Part shown: positions 45,826-54,497 of the stretch, piece after piece
How the letters are laid out: each line of letters opens with the position of its first letter
Position numbering within the stretch: position 1 is the first letter of the stretch
Source: Verrucomicrobiales bacterium
GTDB lineage: Bacteria > Verrucomicrobiota > Verrucomicrobiia > Verrucomicrobiales > V1-33
Direction: 5' to 3'
Length of the DNA stretch: 64,000 nucleotides
Assembly (NCBI GenBank): GCA_028293125.1
Contig: JAQGPJ010000004.1
Location: 1-64,000 of the forward strand
The notes under the pieces: generated by a model
Databases searched by the model: none
What the model saw: only the letters and a program-made list of their open reading frames with translations
What the model was told of the DNA's origin: nothing
Position numbers and translations under genes: made by a program

Positions 45826-46361
45826 ACCCTGCGCCCGGTAGGCCCATGCACTCACTCCGCGTCATCGCCAGCTGGACCGTTTTTCTCTGCATAAATTCTC
45901 TGCGCACGCGGATTTGGTAAGGACTTCCAAGTTCCGGATTGCCTGCGGAAAACTGAGACGGTCATTCTGTGCGGGTTGCACATTTGGTGTTGAGGACACC
46001 CGACGCCACCCTTTTTACCGGACTTGGTAAACCGGAACCTTTAAAGCACCGGGCAAAGGCTTCATGGTCGCGCCGAATCGATCACAAGCACCGGCTGGTC
46101 CACCGCGTGCAGAATGCCGCTCTTGTGATTATCTCCTGCCACTTTCATTATTGAAGACTGGTCATCAAGCATCGGATGGACAGGACTGTGATGCTGAACA
46201 TGCCCCATCCCGCGGCTTTAAACTGCCGGCTGCGCAGCCTGGGGTGTGGGCCGGCACCAACAAATTTTGGCATTCAAAGCGGCTTCTGCCGGCTGAGCTT
46301 GCAAAAGGATGGAACTTCGGATAAACTGGTTTGCAATCTGGTTTATCCAGGAGAAAATTTT
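45826..46361. other. Intergenic region with possible gene remnant and toxin-antitoxin promoter
   Basis: About 536 bases. A short minus-strand frame near 46070-46155 (MKVAGDNHKSGILHAVDQ...) reads like the end of an old gene but is only 28 codons long. The right end contains the antitoxin operator. Nothing else supports a gene. Confidence 0.4.
46319..46348. promoter_or_regulatory. Palindromic operator upstream of the VapBC-type pair
   Basis: GGATAAAC (46319-46326) and its complement GTTTATCC (46341-46348) are separated by 14 bases and end 14 bases before the antitoxin ATG. Type II antitoxins bind such palindromes to repress their own operon, and the AT-rich arms stand out here. Function inferred. 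Confidence 0.5.
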
Positions 46362-46622
46362 ATGGCAACCATCGTCGGCCTTTTTGAGGCCAAAACCAAT
46401 TTGGGACAAATCGTCAAACGTGCGGCGGGGGGGGAGGACATCGTTATCACCAATCGCGGAAATCCTCTGGTCCGGCTGGTGCCCGCCGATGCCGGTCCGG
46501 CTGGTGCGGATCTCAAAGCCGCCTTTGAGCGCTTTAAGGAAATCCGGAAAAAAGCGGTGCTCAACGGTCCGGGCCTGCCCAAGCTCGGGTTGAAGGAGCT
46601 GACCCGTGAAGGATTGAGATGA
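46362..46622 (+). CDS. vapB: Antitoxin of a VapBC-type module (Phd/YefM-like)
   Basis: 86 residues from the ATG at 46362, preceded by a good ribosome site (AGGAG). It opens with GLFEAKTNLGQIVKRAAGGE and has the VITNRGNPLVRLVP core typical of this family, with a C-terminal part that would wrap the toxin. Its stop overlaps the toxin ATG (ATGA at 46619-46622), so the two proteins are made together. Confidence 0.88.
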   Translation: MATIVGLFEAKTNLGQIVKRAAGGEDIVITNRGNPLVRLVPADAGPAGADLKAAFERFKEIRKKAVLNGPGLPKLGLKELTREGLR

Positions 46623-47044
46623 GAGCCAGTTTTGTGGTCGATAGTTCAGCAGCGCTGCCATGGCTTCTGGAAGACGAGAAAACACCCGCCTCCGAAGCTC
46701 TGCTCGAACGGCTGATCAACGGTGGGGAAAGGGCCGTCGCTCCGCCTCTTCTCCGTTACGAGGTTTCCAATGCCATGGCGATGGCAGTGAAACGTAAACG
46801 CATAACCAAAGAGGTGATGCGCGAAGCTCTGGATTTTTTCAGTCTGCTCCCCATTGATCTGGATGATGACTCCAACCACTTGGTTTTAACCTCCGCCCAG
46901 ACGGTGGCCGGGAAACATTCCCTGACCATTTATGATGCCGTCTATCTTGATCTGGCTGGACGGCTCGGTCTGCCACTGGCCAGCAACGATGATGCGCTGA
47001 CGAAAGCGGCCCAGTCGGAAGGGGTTCCGCTGGTGAAGGTTTAA
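46619..47044 (+). CDS. vapC: PIN-domain ribonuclease toxin (VapC-type)
   Basis: 141 residues. Acidic residues of the PIN active site are in place: Asp8 (VVDSSAALPW), Glu48 (LLRYEVSNAM), Asp106 (TIYDAVYLDLA) and Asp124 (LASNDDAL). VapC enzymes cleave tRNA or rRNA when not bound by the antitoxin. This copy looks intact, unlike the pair at 38913-39617. Confidence 0.88.
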   Translation: MRASFVVDSSAALPWLLEDEKTPASEALLERLINGGERAVAPPLLRYEVSNAMAMAVKRKRITKEVMREALDFFSLLPIDLDDDSNHLVLTSAQTVAGKHSLTIYDAVYLDLAGRLGLPLASNDDALTKAAQSEGVPLVKV

Positions 47045-47184
47045 GCCTGCGGGGATTCCGTGGACTGGAAAAAGCAAACCCGCCCCGCCAGGCCAGGCCG
47101 GGCCGTGCCGGGCCATGACCCGGGACCGCGCGCATTGCTGCTGACAAATCCGTCGGACTGCGGCAGGATGCATGGCCTGATCGC

Positions 47185-48153
47185 ATGAAAAAACACCACG
47201 CGGGCGCCGGCCTGCTTCTCCTTGGAGTCATAGCCCTCCTTTGCTGGCAAAACCACCTGCTGACGGTTGAGCGGGACGGCTTCGCCAGCCAGTTGGCTGA
47301 CGCCCGGAAGCGGATGAACTGGCTGGATACCCAAATCGCCCGGCTTTCCCGTCCCACGGCGGCACAGATGGCCAAAGCCCCCCTGCCGACAAAGCGGATG
47401 CCGGAGGATGGAGACATGGCTGATGGCGGGACGGAGGATGAAAACGGTGAAATCCCAGCCGGGGAGGTCCCTGACAATCCTTATGCCGCCGTCATTCCTG
47501 CGGACTCCATGTACGGTCCCTTCAAGCCGGTCAGTATTCCGGTGGCGGAGGGACGGATCACGGCCACTGAACTGCGGAAGCTGGAGGATTTGCCACCACT
47601 GGAATCAGACGGCTACGTTTTAAAAGCCCGGCTTCTGAACGCAAAAGGTGAACAGGTCTCAATTGGTGAGTTCCGCGGCGGACAGAAAGGCAGCATGCAG
47701 TTGTTGAAAGAATTTCCTTATCCAACAGCTTTTCAATCCCCTCTGATTGGTCCGGACCGCCAGTCATCCGGGAAATCCTCCAGCTTTCCGATCACGCCCT
47801 CCACGCCCATGCCGTTTTCGGTCACGCCCTTCACGCCCACCGAATTTGAGTTTAAAAACACCGGATGGACAGTTGATCTGGAAATGAGCGCGCAGGGCGG
47901 ACTGCTGCTGGTGCACGGACGGAGCCAGCAGACTGCCTTTGAAAACTTCACCGCCCAGCCTGGGGAAACGGGAAAGCCCATTTATGACGACAGCGGCATC
48001 CTGCTCACGGACAACAAGCAACTCCAGCCCACTTTCAACACCCGTGAGACACCGTTTCTTTTCGACATGCTGCCCGGCAAAACCTACCGCCTGCCTCTTG
48101 GCACCGGCGACGGAGGAGAAATGCTCGAATTCACGCCCGTGCCTGCCCAGTGA
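47185..48153 (+). CDS. Membrane-anchored protein of unknown function
   Basis: 322 residues. An N-terminal anchor (AGLLLLGVIALLCW) is followed by a short coiled-coil (about 27-55) and an acidic linker (MPEDGDMADGGTEDENGE). The large C-terminal domain (WTVDLEMSAQGGLLLVHGRS, FDMLPGKTYRLPLG) is predicted beta-rich and resembles the start of secretin-like or pilus-assembly proteins of this phylum only loosely. Not assigned. It ends 28 bases before a convergent small gene. Confidence 0.6.
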   Translation: MKKHHAGAGLLLLGVIALLCWQNHLLTVERDGFASQLADARKRMNWLDTQIARLSRPTAAQMAKAPLPTKRMPEDGDMADGGTEDENGEIPAGEVPDNPYAAVIPADSMYGPFKPVSIPVAEGRITATELRKLEDLPPLESDGYVLKARLLNAKGEQVSIGEFRGGQKGSMQLLKEFPYPTAFQSPLIGPDRQSSGKSSSFPITPSTPMPFSVTPFTPTEFEFKNTGWTVDLEMSAQGGLLLVHGRSQQTAFENFTAQPGETGKPIYDDSGILLTDNKQLQPTFNTRETPFLFDMLPGKTYRLPLGTGDGGEMLEFTPVPAQ

Positions 48154-48181
48154 CCGCCGACGCGCACGGCCATGGCCATGA

Positions 48182-48352
48182 TCAGGCCATTTTTGGAATT
48201 CTGCTTTTATGGCTGATCTTTTTCAGACCGTAAACAAGGCCGTTGAGAACAGCAAGCACCAGCAGGATTTCCAGAACTCCGGGACGGAAAGCAGAACCGA
48301 TCAATGCTCCCAATCCCAATGCCGCACTCAGCCAGAAGAGAAATGATTTCAT
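48182..48352 (-). CDS. Small two-helix membrane protein, 56 residues
   Basis: The frame starts at ATG 48352 (MKSFLFWLSAALGLGALIG) and ends HKSRIPKMA. Two hydrophobic helices with a short loop and a basic tail. The stop of the frame upstream overlaps its ATG (ATGA), which supports translation. Function unknown. Confidence 0.6.
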   Translation of the reverse strand: MKSFLFWLSAALGLGALIGSAFRPGVLEILLVLAVLNGLVYGLKKISHKSRIPKMA

Positions 48353-48555
48353 GATGCCATATTACGGTGGCTGTATGCCGTGTTTTCGAGGAGTTTTTTC
48401 CTTATTTCGATGTATTTGGGAAGCACCTGATCGACCGGTTTTGATTTCCGGAATGACCCCGCAGATTCCAACCATTGCGCACCGGAATCCCTCAGCGGTA
48501 TGGACTGCGCTCCACTGCCGATAATTTTCAGAGCGCAAGTGGTTTTACTCCCCAC
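48349..48555 (-). CDS. Short hypothetical protein between two membrane-protein genes
   Basis: About 68 residues from a GTG at 48555 that overlaps the end of the 136-residue gene. The second half (KPVDQVLPKYIEIRKKLLEN) has a natural composition and its stop overlaps the ATG of the 56-residue membrane protein. A different frame of the same stretch also looks coding-like, so assignment is weak. Confidence 0.35.
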   Translation of the reverse strand: MGSKTTCALKIIGSGAQSIPLRDSGAQWLESAGSFRKSKPVDQVLPKYIEIRKKLLENTAYSHRNMAS

Positions 48556-48955
48556 AGCCGCGCTCCGGCTGGCTTGCCTCCATCCCTTCCGCCGGTCCGC
48601 TGCCGATTTTAAAAACGGAGTACAGCTCAAAAATATCCCCGAATTTGGCCCGCTCCTCCGGCCCAAGGTCCAACCGTGCAAGCTCCCGCTTTCCCTGCCC
48701 GATGATGATTTCATAAACCGTGGCGGTGATCCCCCGGCAGCGCTCCGACAGCACCAAAACGCGGTCACCCACCTTCAACGGGGCTCCATTGATTCTGCTG
48801 CACAGAGGCCGGACCCACGCCCAGCCTACAAGCATGCCCAAAAAGAATCCGCCGGCGGCTGTCGCGGTAACCATGACCAGCAGCCACGCCATTCCCTGCC
48901 AATCAAATGTCCTGTCAATCAGCCGCACCCCATCCACCAAAGGCACGGTCAGCAT
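48545..48955 (-). CDS. Membrane protein of unknown function, 136 residues
   Basis: The start at ATG 48955 (MLTVPLVDGVRLIDRTFD). One or two membrane helices at about 22-46 (WLLVMVTATAAGGFFLGMLVGW), followed by a soluble part with PLKVGDRVLVLSERCRGITATVYEI, which resembles a small SH3-like or beta-barrel fold, and an acidic tail. First of three closely packed minus-strand genes. No family recognised. Confidence 0.6.
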   Translation of the reverse strand: MLTVPLVDGVRLIDRTFDWQGMAWLLVMVTATAAGGFFLGMLVGWAWVRPLCSRINGAPLKVGDRVLVLSERCRGITATVYEIIIGQGKRELARLDLGPEERAKFGDIFELYSVFKIGSGPAEGMEASQPERGCGE

Positions 48956-49228
48956 GTAAGCGTTCGCAGCGCAGGCACCGATGACCCGTGAAATGGCCGT
49001 GGGACAGGCTCAGATTCTGTTGAGCAGGCTTGGTTGCATGATTTTATGATTCCATAATGAAGTCCGGCACCGCCGGGCCTCGGAGTGTTGAAAGGCACGG
49101 CAACGGAACAATGGCCATCCTTTAATCGATGGACCGGCGCGGCGCGCACTGGCCGTACAGGAGCAAACCCCAACCCACACGCCGGCAGAGTCCCATCCGA
49201 ACACCCGGCACCCCACCCGGAAACGGTA

Positions 49229-50395
49229 TCATTCCCCCTTGGAGGCCCCGCCGGGAGCCCGCACATGCAGCTTGGAGATCACTTCCTTCAGCCGGGCCAG
49301 CTCCTCCGGATTTTCCGGCAGTGGAGCGGGTTTGAAGGAGGGCAGGAGGTGCTCCCAGACAAGGTTCAGCTCCTTCTGCATGTCGCCGGTGTTGGCGGTG
49401 ATGGCCACCACGGTGTCCTGTTCCGGGATCACCACGCAGAACTGCCCGTCCTTGCCATCGCCGCGGAAGGCGTTGTGGCGGCACCGCCAGAACTGGAATC
49501 CGTAGCCCTGCGCCCAGTCCGACTGGTCGGAATGGGGCTGGCCATTGTCGTTCGGCACCTGTTTGGAGGAGGCGGCCTCCACCCAGGAGGCCGGGATTAG
49601 CTGTTTGCCGTTCCACTGGCCTTTCTGAAGATAAAGCTGACCGAATTTGGCGATGTCCTCTGTGCGGAGGCTCAACCCGTAACCGCCGATGGAAATCCCC
49701 TGCGGACTGGTGCCCCACTCCGGCGACGTGATGCCCAAGGGCTCGAACAGGCGTGGTTTCAGGTAATCCAGAACTGTCTGCCCAGTGACCTTGGTGACGA
49801 TGGCCGAGAGCATGTAGGTGCCCGGCGTGTTGTAGAGAAAATGCGTTCCCGGCTTGTGAGGCACTTCCTGGGCAAGGAAGGTTTTCACCCATGTCTCTTT
49901 GGTGCCCCGGAATTTGGCTTCGGTCTCATGGCCGCAGGACATGGTGAGTAGATCCTTCACCGTCATCGCCTTCAGGTTTTCGGAGGGACTGGCCGGGGCG
50001 TCCTCAGGGAAGAATTTGAGGACCTTGTCGTCCAGCTTCAGCTTCCCCTCCTCCACCGCCAGACCCACCGCTGTGGAGGTGAAGCTCTTGCTCAGCGACC
50101 ACAGCACGTGGGCCTTGTCCGCGGACTCCGGATGCCACCATGCCTCAGCGACCACCCTGCCGTGCCGCACCAGCATGAAGCTGTGCATGGTGTTCACCTC
50201 CTTGTCCGCGGTCTCCACATAATTCCTCAGCGCGGCTGAGGAAACACCCTGAGCCTCCGGGGTGCTGCGCGGCAGGCTGCCCGCGTCAGCCCCGTGGGAC
50301 AGACCGGGCATCAGCAGCGCCCAGGCGGCCACCGCCGGCTGGAGCACCGTAAAAAACACAGAACGGAAACCGAAGGCGGGCATGGCAGCTTTCAT
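49229..50395 (-). CDS. Beta-lactamase-family serine hydrolase
   Basis: 388 residues from the ATG at 50395; GTG at 50404 is possible. Signal peptide, then SLSK (Ser100-Lys103) and the second motif FLYNTPGTYMLS. The family includes class C beta-lactamases, esterases and aminohexanoate-oligomer hydrolases; the Tyr-Asn arrangement (YNT) fits the esterase/oligomer-hydrolase subgroup better than a classic YxN beta-lactamase. Substrate unknown; located outside the cytoplasm. Confidence 0.85.
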   Translation of the reverse strand: MKAAMPAFGFRSVFFTVLQPAVAAWALLMPGLSHGADAGSLPRSTPEAQGVSSAALRNYVETADKEVNTMHSFMLVRHGRVVAEAWWHPESADKAHVLWSLSKSFTSTAVGLAVEEGKLKLDDKVLKFFPEDAPASPSENLKAMTVKDLLTMSCGHETEAKFRGTKETWVKTFLAQEVPHKPGTHFLYNTPGTYMLSAIVTKVTGQTVLDYLKPRLFEPLGITSPEWGTSPQGISIGGYGLSLRTEDIAKFGQLYLQKGQWNGKQLIPASWVEAASSKQVPNDNGQPHSDQSDWAQGYGFQFWRCRHNAFRGDGKDGQFCVVIPEQDTVVAITANTGDMQKELNLVWEHLLPSFKPAPLPENPEELARLKEVISKLHVRAPGGASKGE

Positions 50396-50576
50396 GGATG
50401 TCACAGAGAGGAGGTGGGAGCGGAAAACACGGATGGTGGAATGGTGCCTGTATCACACTTGGGGAAGTGCGCTTTTGTCCACAAAAACCTCCGCATTTCC
50501 GGCCAAACGGCGTTCAGCAAAAGGCGGACCGGGGCCACTCCGGAACAGAGGGAATGGCGGATAGGCCGGAAGGAAT

Positions 50577-51032
50577 TCAGGGTTTGCCTCCACCGCCGCT
50601 CCTGGGATCTGCGGCCTCATTCCATTTCCGCTTGGCTACAAACGGCTGTTTGAAGGCAGGCTGCACGGGCGGCGCGGGTATTTTCGGCGGTGGCGCTGCC
50701 ATGGGCTCGACAGGCTCGGCGTTTTGCTCCACCACCTCCAGGCCCAGCTCCACGGCGCGCGCAGCAATGACTCCCGGCTGCAGCGCTCCGCTCTCCTCCA
50801 GCAGAACCACCAGGCTTTCCACCAGCCGGGCGGTTTTTTCGAGATCGGACTCCAACTGCGCCACGCGCTCCTCCAGTTCCCCTGCGTTGGCTCCGCGCTG
50901 CTCCTCCTCCATGCGCATCCGCATGCGCTCCAGCATGATGGGAGGCTGCGGCATGGGAGGCATGCCGGGAAGCGGACGCGGCGGCAGGCCGGGTTGCTGC
51001 CGCTGGGGAAAAAGTGAATTGAACAGGCCCAT
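50577..51032 (-). CDS. Small coiled-coil protein with Pro-rich ends
   Basis: 151 residues. The N-terminal 35 residues are Pro/Met/Arg-rich (GLPPRPLPGMPPMPQPP), a coiled coil spans about 36-95 (ELEERVAQLESDLEKTARLVE), and the C-terminus is Pro-rich again. No catalytic motif. The composition of the overlapping alternative frames is poorer, so this frame is preferred. Function unknown. Confidence 0.5.
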   Translation of the reverse strand: MGLFNSLFPQRQQPGLPPRPLPGMPPMPQPPIMLERMRMRMEEEQRGANAGELEERVAQLESDLEKTARLVESLVVLLEESGALQPGVIAARAVELGLEVVEQNAEPVEPMAAPPPKIPAPPVQPAFKQPFVAKRKWNEAADPRSGGGGKP

Positions 51033-51247
51033 GGTTTTTCGGTTCCGGCGGGGATGGAGCCGGGTTTGTTTGCAACCGCAAGTCTAGCCTGTTTTCCCGC
51101 GCTGGCAAGCCCCCGACGGCGCCCCGTGCGGCCTTGCATCCGTTTTTTCATCCGAAGCCCGCAGGGTGGCCCGGCGTTTCCCGCACCTGCCGCGCACCGG
51201 AGGGACACCTTGCGCTTGCCCCGTTTCCTGTCAGAATCCGGTTATTC

Positions 51248-52879
51248 ATGGATCAACTGGAAGCTGACCCTCCCGACTCCGCCGCGGACGCGCCGCCGGC
51301 CCGGCCCGCCCTTTCCTCCCGCGCCCGCCGGGCCCGGAAAAAATCCCGCGGGGGTCTGTGGCTGGGCATCACCGGAGGATTGGCAGTGGTGGCCGCCTGC
51401 ACCGTTTTCAGCCTTCAGAGCTGGATGGAGAGCTATCTCCGCAGCCCCGCTTTCGCCCAAAAAATCAACGACGCTGCGCTTTCCGCGCTCCATGCCCAAG
51501 GCAGTCTGGACGGGATGGGCTGGCAGAGCTCGACGGTGCACGCCGCCCGGTTTCATGCTCAGGGACTGGAGGGCGCGGCCTTTCAGGAGCTGTCCGTGTT
51601 CGATGCCCGTGCGGAGGTGGATATCGGGGCGCTCTGGGACCGCGCCTGGCGGGTGAAGCGCATTTCCCTGGCCCGTGTGGAGGCGGATTTTTCGCCTGGA
51701 AGAGTTGCCGGCTCCGGCGATTCCCCTTCCCGTGATGAAACCGGGACCGGCTCCGGAAAACCGGCTCCCGGCTGGTTGCAGCGCTGGCTGCCCAACCGCA
51801 CCGAAATGGGGCCGGTGGTGGTGGACCGCTTTGATTTCCGGTGGCGGAGCGGTGGCGAAAACGTCCAGGGCGAACAGATCACGCTTAGACTGACGCCCAA
51901 TCCGGAGGAGCGGTTCACAACCGTGTCCGGATCCGGGGGCACGGTGAAAACCTCAAAAAATGCCCATGTCCTGACCGTCCGCAGTCTGCAGGCGGTGCTG
52001 CGGAAGGATACCTTGGAGCTGGAGCAGTTTCAGGGGGAGATCGCCGGCGCGCCTGTGAGGGCGGAGGGCAGTCTGGCCATGCCCGCGTCCGGAGGAAACC
52101 GCAGCCTGTCCCTGAATGTGACCTTGGAGAAGGCGCAGCTGGCGGACTGGATTCCGGACAACTGGCTGCGCCGCTGCTCAGGCCTGGTGTCTGTGAAGGC
52201 AAAACTGCAGGCCTCCGGGGAGGGATTCAGTCATTATGATGCAGCTGGCAGGGTGAGGCTGGAGGACACCCTTGTGCAGGCGCTGCCACTGCTGGAAGTG
52301 ATCGCCAAAAAGACGCGCAATGAAACCTTCCTGCGACTGCAGCTGAAGGATGCCGTCAGCGATTTCAGCCGGCTGCCGGACGGCGGGTGGCGGCTGGACC
52401 GCCTGCGGGCGGACGCTCCCGGCCTGCTGCGGCTGAAAGGCTCCGCGGCGGCGGACGCCACCGGCGCGCTGAACGGGGACCTGCTGCTGGGCATTGTGCC
52501 CGGCACGCTGCGCTACCTCGCCGGAGCTGAGCAGACGGTGTTTCTGCCCATGGAGCGCGCGGCCCTTCCGCCCGCGGAACGGGCCATGCTGGCCTCGGAC
52601 GACAGCGGGCTGCTCTGGACCCGACTGCGGCTGCGCGGCACCTTGGACCAGCCATCGGAGGATCTGTCGGACCGCTTGGCGAAAGCTTGGTTCAACGCCA
52701 CGGCGGAGGAGGTCTCCAATCTTTCCATGGAGGCCGCCGCCAAGGCCGCGGAGACCGCCGGCGGTCTCGCCGGTCAGGCCCTGGACATCGCCCCGCCGGT
52801 CCTGAACCGGGCTCCGGACCTGCTCCAGCAGGGTGTCAAAAGCGGGCTCAATGTGCTGGACGGTCTGCTGCCCCGCTGA
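51248..52879 (+). CDS. AsmA-like envelope protein
   Basis: 543 residues from the ATG at 51248. A cytoplasmic Arg-rich N-terminus, one membrane anchor (about 36-58, GLWLGITGGLAVVAACTVFSL) and a long periplasmic part with repeated amphipathic beta-strands (VRAEGSLAMP, LRLKGSAAADATGALNGDLLLG). This pattern fits the AsmA/TamB group, which bridges inner and outer membranes for lipid traffic. Assignment rests on the overall pattern rather than a sharp motif. Confidence 0.65.
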   Translation: MDQLEADPPDSAADAPPARPALSSRARRARKKSRGGLWLGITGGLAVVAACTVFSLQSWMESYLRSPAFAQKINDAALSALHAQGSLDGMGWQSSTVHAARFHAQGLEGAAFQELSVFDARAEVDIGALWDRAWRVKRISLARVEADFSPGRVAGSGDSPSRDETGTGSGKPAPGWLQRWLPNRTEMGPVVVDRFDFRWRSGGENVQGEQITLRLTPNPEERFTTVSGSGGTVKTSKNAHVLTVRSLQAVLRKDTLELEQFQGEIAGAPVRAEGSLAMPASGGNRSLSLNVTLEKAQLADWIPDNWLRRCSGLVSVKAKLQASGEGFSHYDAAGRVRLEDTLVQALPLLEVIAKKTRNETFLRLQLKDAVSDFSRLPDGGWRLDRLRADAPGLLRLKGSAAADATGALNGDLLLGIVPGTLRYLAGAEQTVFLPMERAALPPAERAMLASDDSGLLWTRLRLRGTLDQPSEDLSDRLAKAWFNATAEEVSNLSMEAAAKAAETAGGLAGQALDIAPPVLNRAPDLLQQGVKSGLNVLDGLLPR

Positions 52880-52945
52880 AAAAGTTGACTCGACCCGACG
52901 CATTTCCAGCGTTCCATTGATAAGTAATAAGTAATAAGGAAAAGT

Positions 52946-53386
52946 ATGAAGACCGTCTCCACCGCCCTGCTCTGCCTGCCCCTCCTGCTGACCGGCGTCC
53001 ACGCCGAGCCCCCGCCCCCCGGAGTTCCTGCTCCTGAAAAAGCAGCCCCCGCCGTGACGCATCTGAAAGCCCCGGAAGCCGCGAAAGCCATCGAAACCGC
53101 CGCCAAGGACCCCGCGAAGGCGATCACAGTGCTGGATGTGCGCACTCCTGAGGAATTCGCCTCCGGGCACCTGAAAGGGGCCAAAAATGTGGATTTCAAC
53201 GGGGATGACTTTGAGAAACAGCTTTCCACTCTCGACCGCAGCAAAACCTACTTGGTGCACTGCGCCGCCGGGGGCCGCAGCACGCGAAGCCTGAAGCTGC
53301 TGGACAAGCTGGGGTTCAAATCCGTCATCCACCTTGATGAGGGCTACAAGGGTTGGACCGCGGCCGGCCTGCCGGTGGAGAAGTAA
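52946..53386 (+). CDS. Exported rhodanese-domain protein
   Basis: 146 residues with a signal peptide (ALLCLPLLLTGVHA) and a rhodanese domain: VLDVRTPEEFASGHLKGAKN, catalytic Cys106 in VHCAAGGRS, and a final YKGWTAAGLPV. Such domains move sulfur or act as binding modules. A good ribosome site (AAGGAAAAG) lies before the ATG, just after tandem TAATAAG units. It follows the AsmA-like gene on the same strand. Confidence 0.88.
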   Translation: MKTVSTALLCLPLLLTGVHAEPPPPGVPAPEKAAPAVTHLKAPEAAKAIETAAKDPAKAITVLDVRTPEEFASGHLKGAKNVDFNGDDFEKQLSTLDRSKTYLVHCAAGGRSTRSLKLLDKLGFKSVIHLDEGYKGWTAAGLPVEK

Positions 53387-53458
53387 CCCCTGCCCGACCA
53401 CCAGTCCGCTCCCGAGCCTCCTCTCTTCCCTTCCGATCCGTCACGGAATCCGCCGCCC

Positions 53459-54448
53459 ATGTCCAATCCTCCTGCCCGCAAACAGCCGGTGCGCGATCTG
53501 ATGACGCACCTCCGGCAAAAGTCCCACCTGCTCAGCTTGGGAGGCCGGTCCGCCAGCAACGAGCACCAAGTCGGGCTTTTGCCCAACAAGGGCTCTCTGC
53601 GGCGGAACTATCATTTTGTGAAACGGGTGCTGCTGCCGCAGATCTTCTCCAAACGCGGCGGTCAGACCCAGCGGCCTGACCTCGCCGCGCCGGAGTCCCA
53701 TGAGTTCCGTGTCACTTGGATCGGTCATGCATCCTATCTGGTGCAGACCGAGGGCGTGAATGTGCTCATCGACCCCGTATGGGCAAAGTGGCTGGGCTTT
53801 GTAAAGCGGGTGCGGGAACCTGGCCTGCACATCGAGGAGCTGCCTCCCATTCATCTGGTGCTCATTTCCCATGCTCACTTCGACCATTTGCATCTCGGCA
53901 GTCTGGCGCGGGTGGCCGGCGGCCAGCCCATCATCACGCCGCGTGGCGTGGGCCCTCTGGTGGCCAGGAGGGGATTTGGAGAGGTCGTGGAGCTGGACTA
54001 CTGGGAGAAGGTGATGTGCGGCCCGCTGGAGATCACTTTCACTCCCTCCAAACACTGGGGAGCGCGCATGGTCCATGATGTCCATCGCGGCTTCGGCGGG
54101 TTCCTGATCCGCAACTCCGCCGGGCGCACGGTGTTCCACTGCGGCGACAGCGCCTATTTCGACGGCTTTCAAAGGATCGGGGACGCCGCCGACATTGACC
54201 TCGCCATGATGCCCATCGGTGCCTATGAATCCATGAGCGGGCGCGAGGTGCACATGAATCCGGAGGAGGCGGTCGCGGCCTTCAACGATATGAAGGCCAA
54301 ACACATGATTCCCATGCATTACGGCACATTCCCGCTCGGAGGCGAACTCATGCACGAGCCGCTGGAGCGCTTGGCCCGCATCACCAAATCCTCAGGCCTG
54401 ATTGGCCGCATCACCGTTCCTGGCGAAGGGGATCCCACGCTTTTCTAG
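53459..54448 (+). CDS. MBL-fold metallo-hydrolase, NAPE-PLD/UlaG-like
   Basis: 329 residues. The metal motif SHAHFDH (His138, His140, Asp142, His143) is followed by FTPSKHWGAR, FHCGDSAYF and MIPMHYGTFPLGGE, the layout of N-acyl-phosphatidylethanolamine phospholipase D-like and RomA-type enzymes. TWIGHASYLVQ precedes the active site. No signal peptide. A short TTCCCGC/GCGGGAA hairpin (about 54453-54470) follows the stop. Confidence 0.85.
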   Translation: MSNPPARKQPVRDLMTHLRQKSHLLSLGGRSASNEHQVGLLPNKGSLRRNYHFVKRVLLPQIFSKRGGQTQRPDLAAPESHEFRVTWIGHASYLVQTEGVNVLIDPVWAKWLGFVKRVREPGLHIEELPPIHLVLISHAHFDHLHLGSLARVAGGQPIITPRGVGPLVARRGFGEVVELDYWEKVMCGPLEITFTPSKHWGARMVHDVHRGFGGFLIRNSAGRTVFHCGDSAYFDGFQRIGDAADIDLAMMPIGAYESMSGREVHMNPEEAVAAFNDMKAKHMIPMHYGTFPLGGELMHEPLERLARITKSSGLIGRITVPGEGDPTLF

Positions 54449-54497
54449 CCGTTTCCCGCCGGAGCGGGAAATTCAACGCCGGCCACTGACTGCGGAT

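Noticed and set aside
46070-46155. Possible transposase or gene remnant on the minus strand before the VapBC pair
   Set aside because: Only 28 codons with a natural look; too short to assign and no family recognised.
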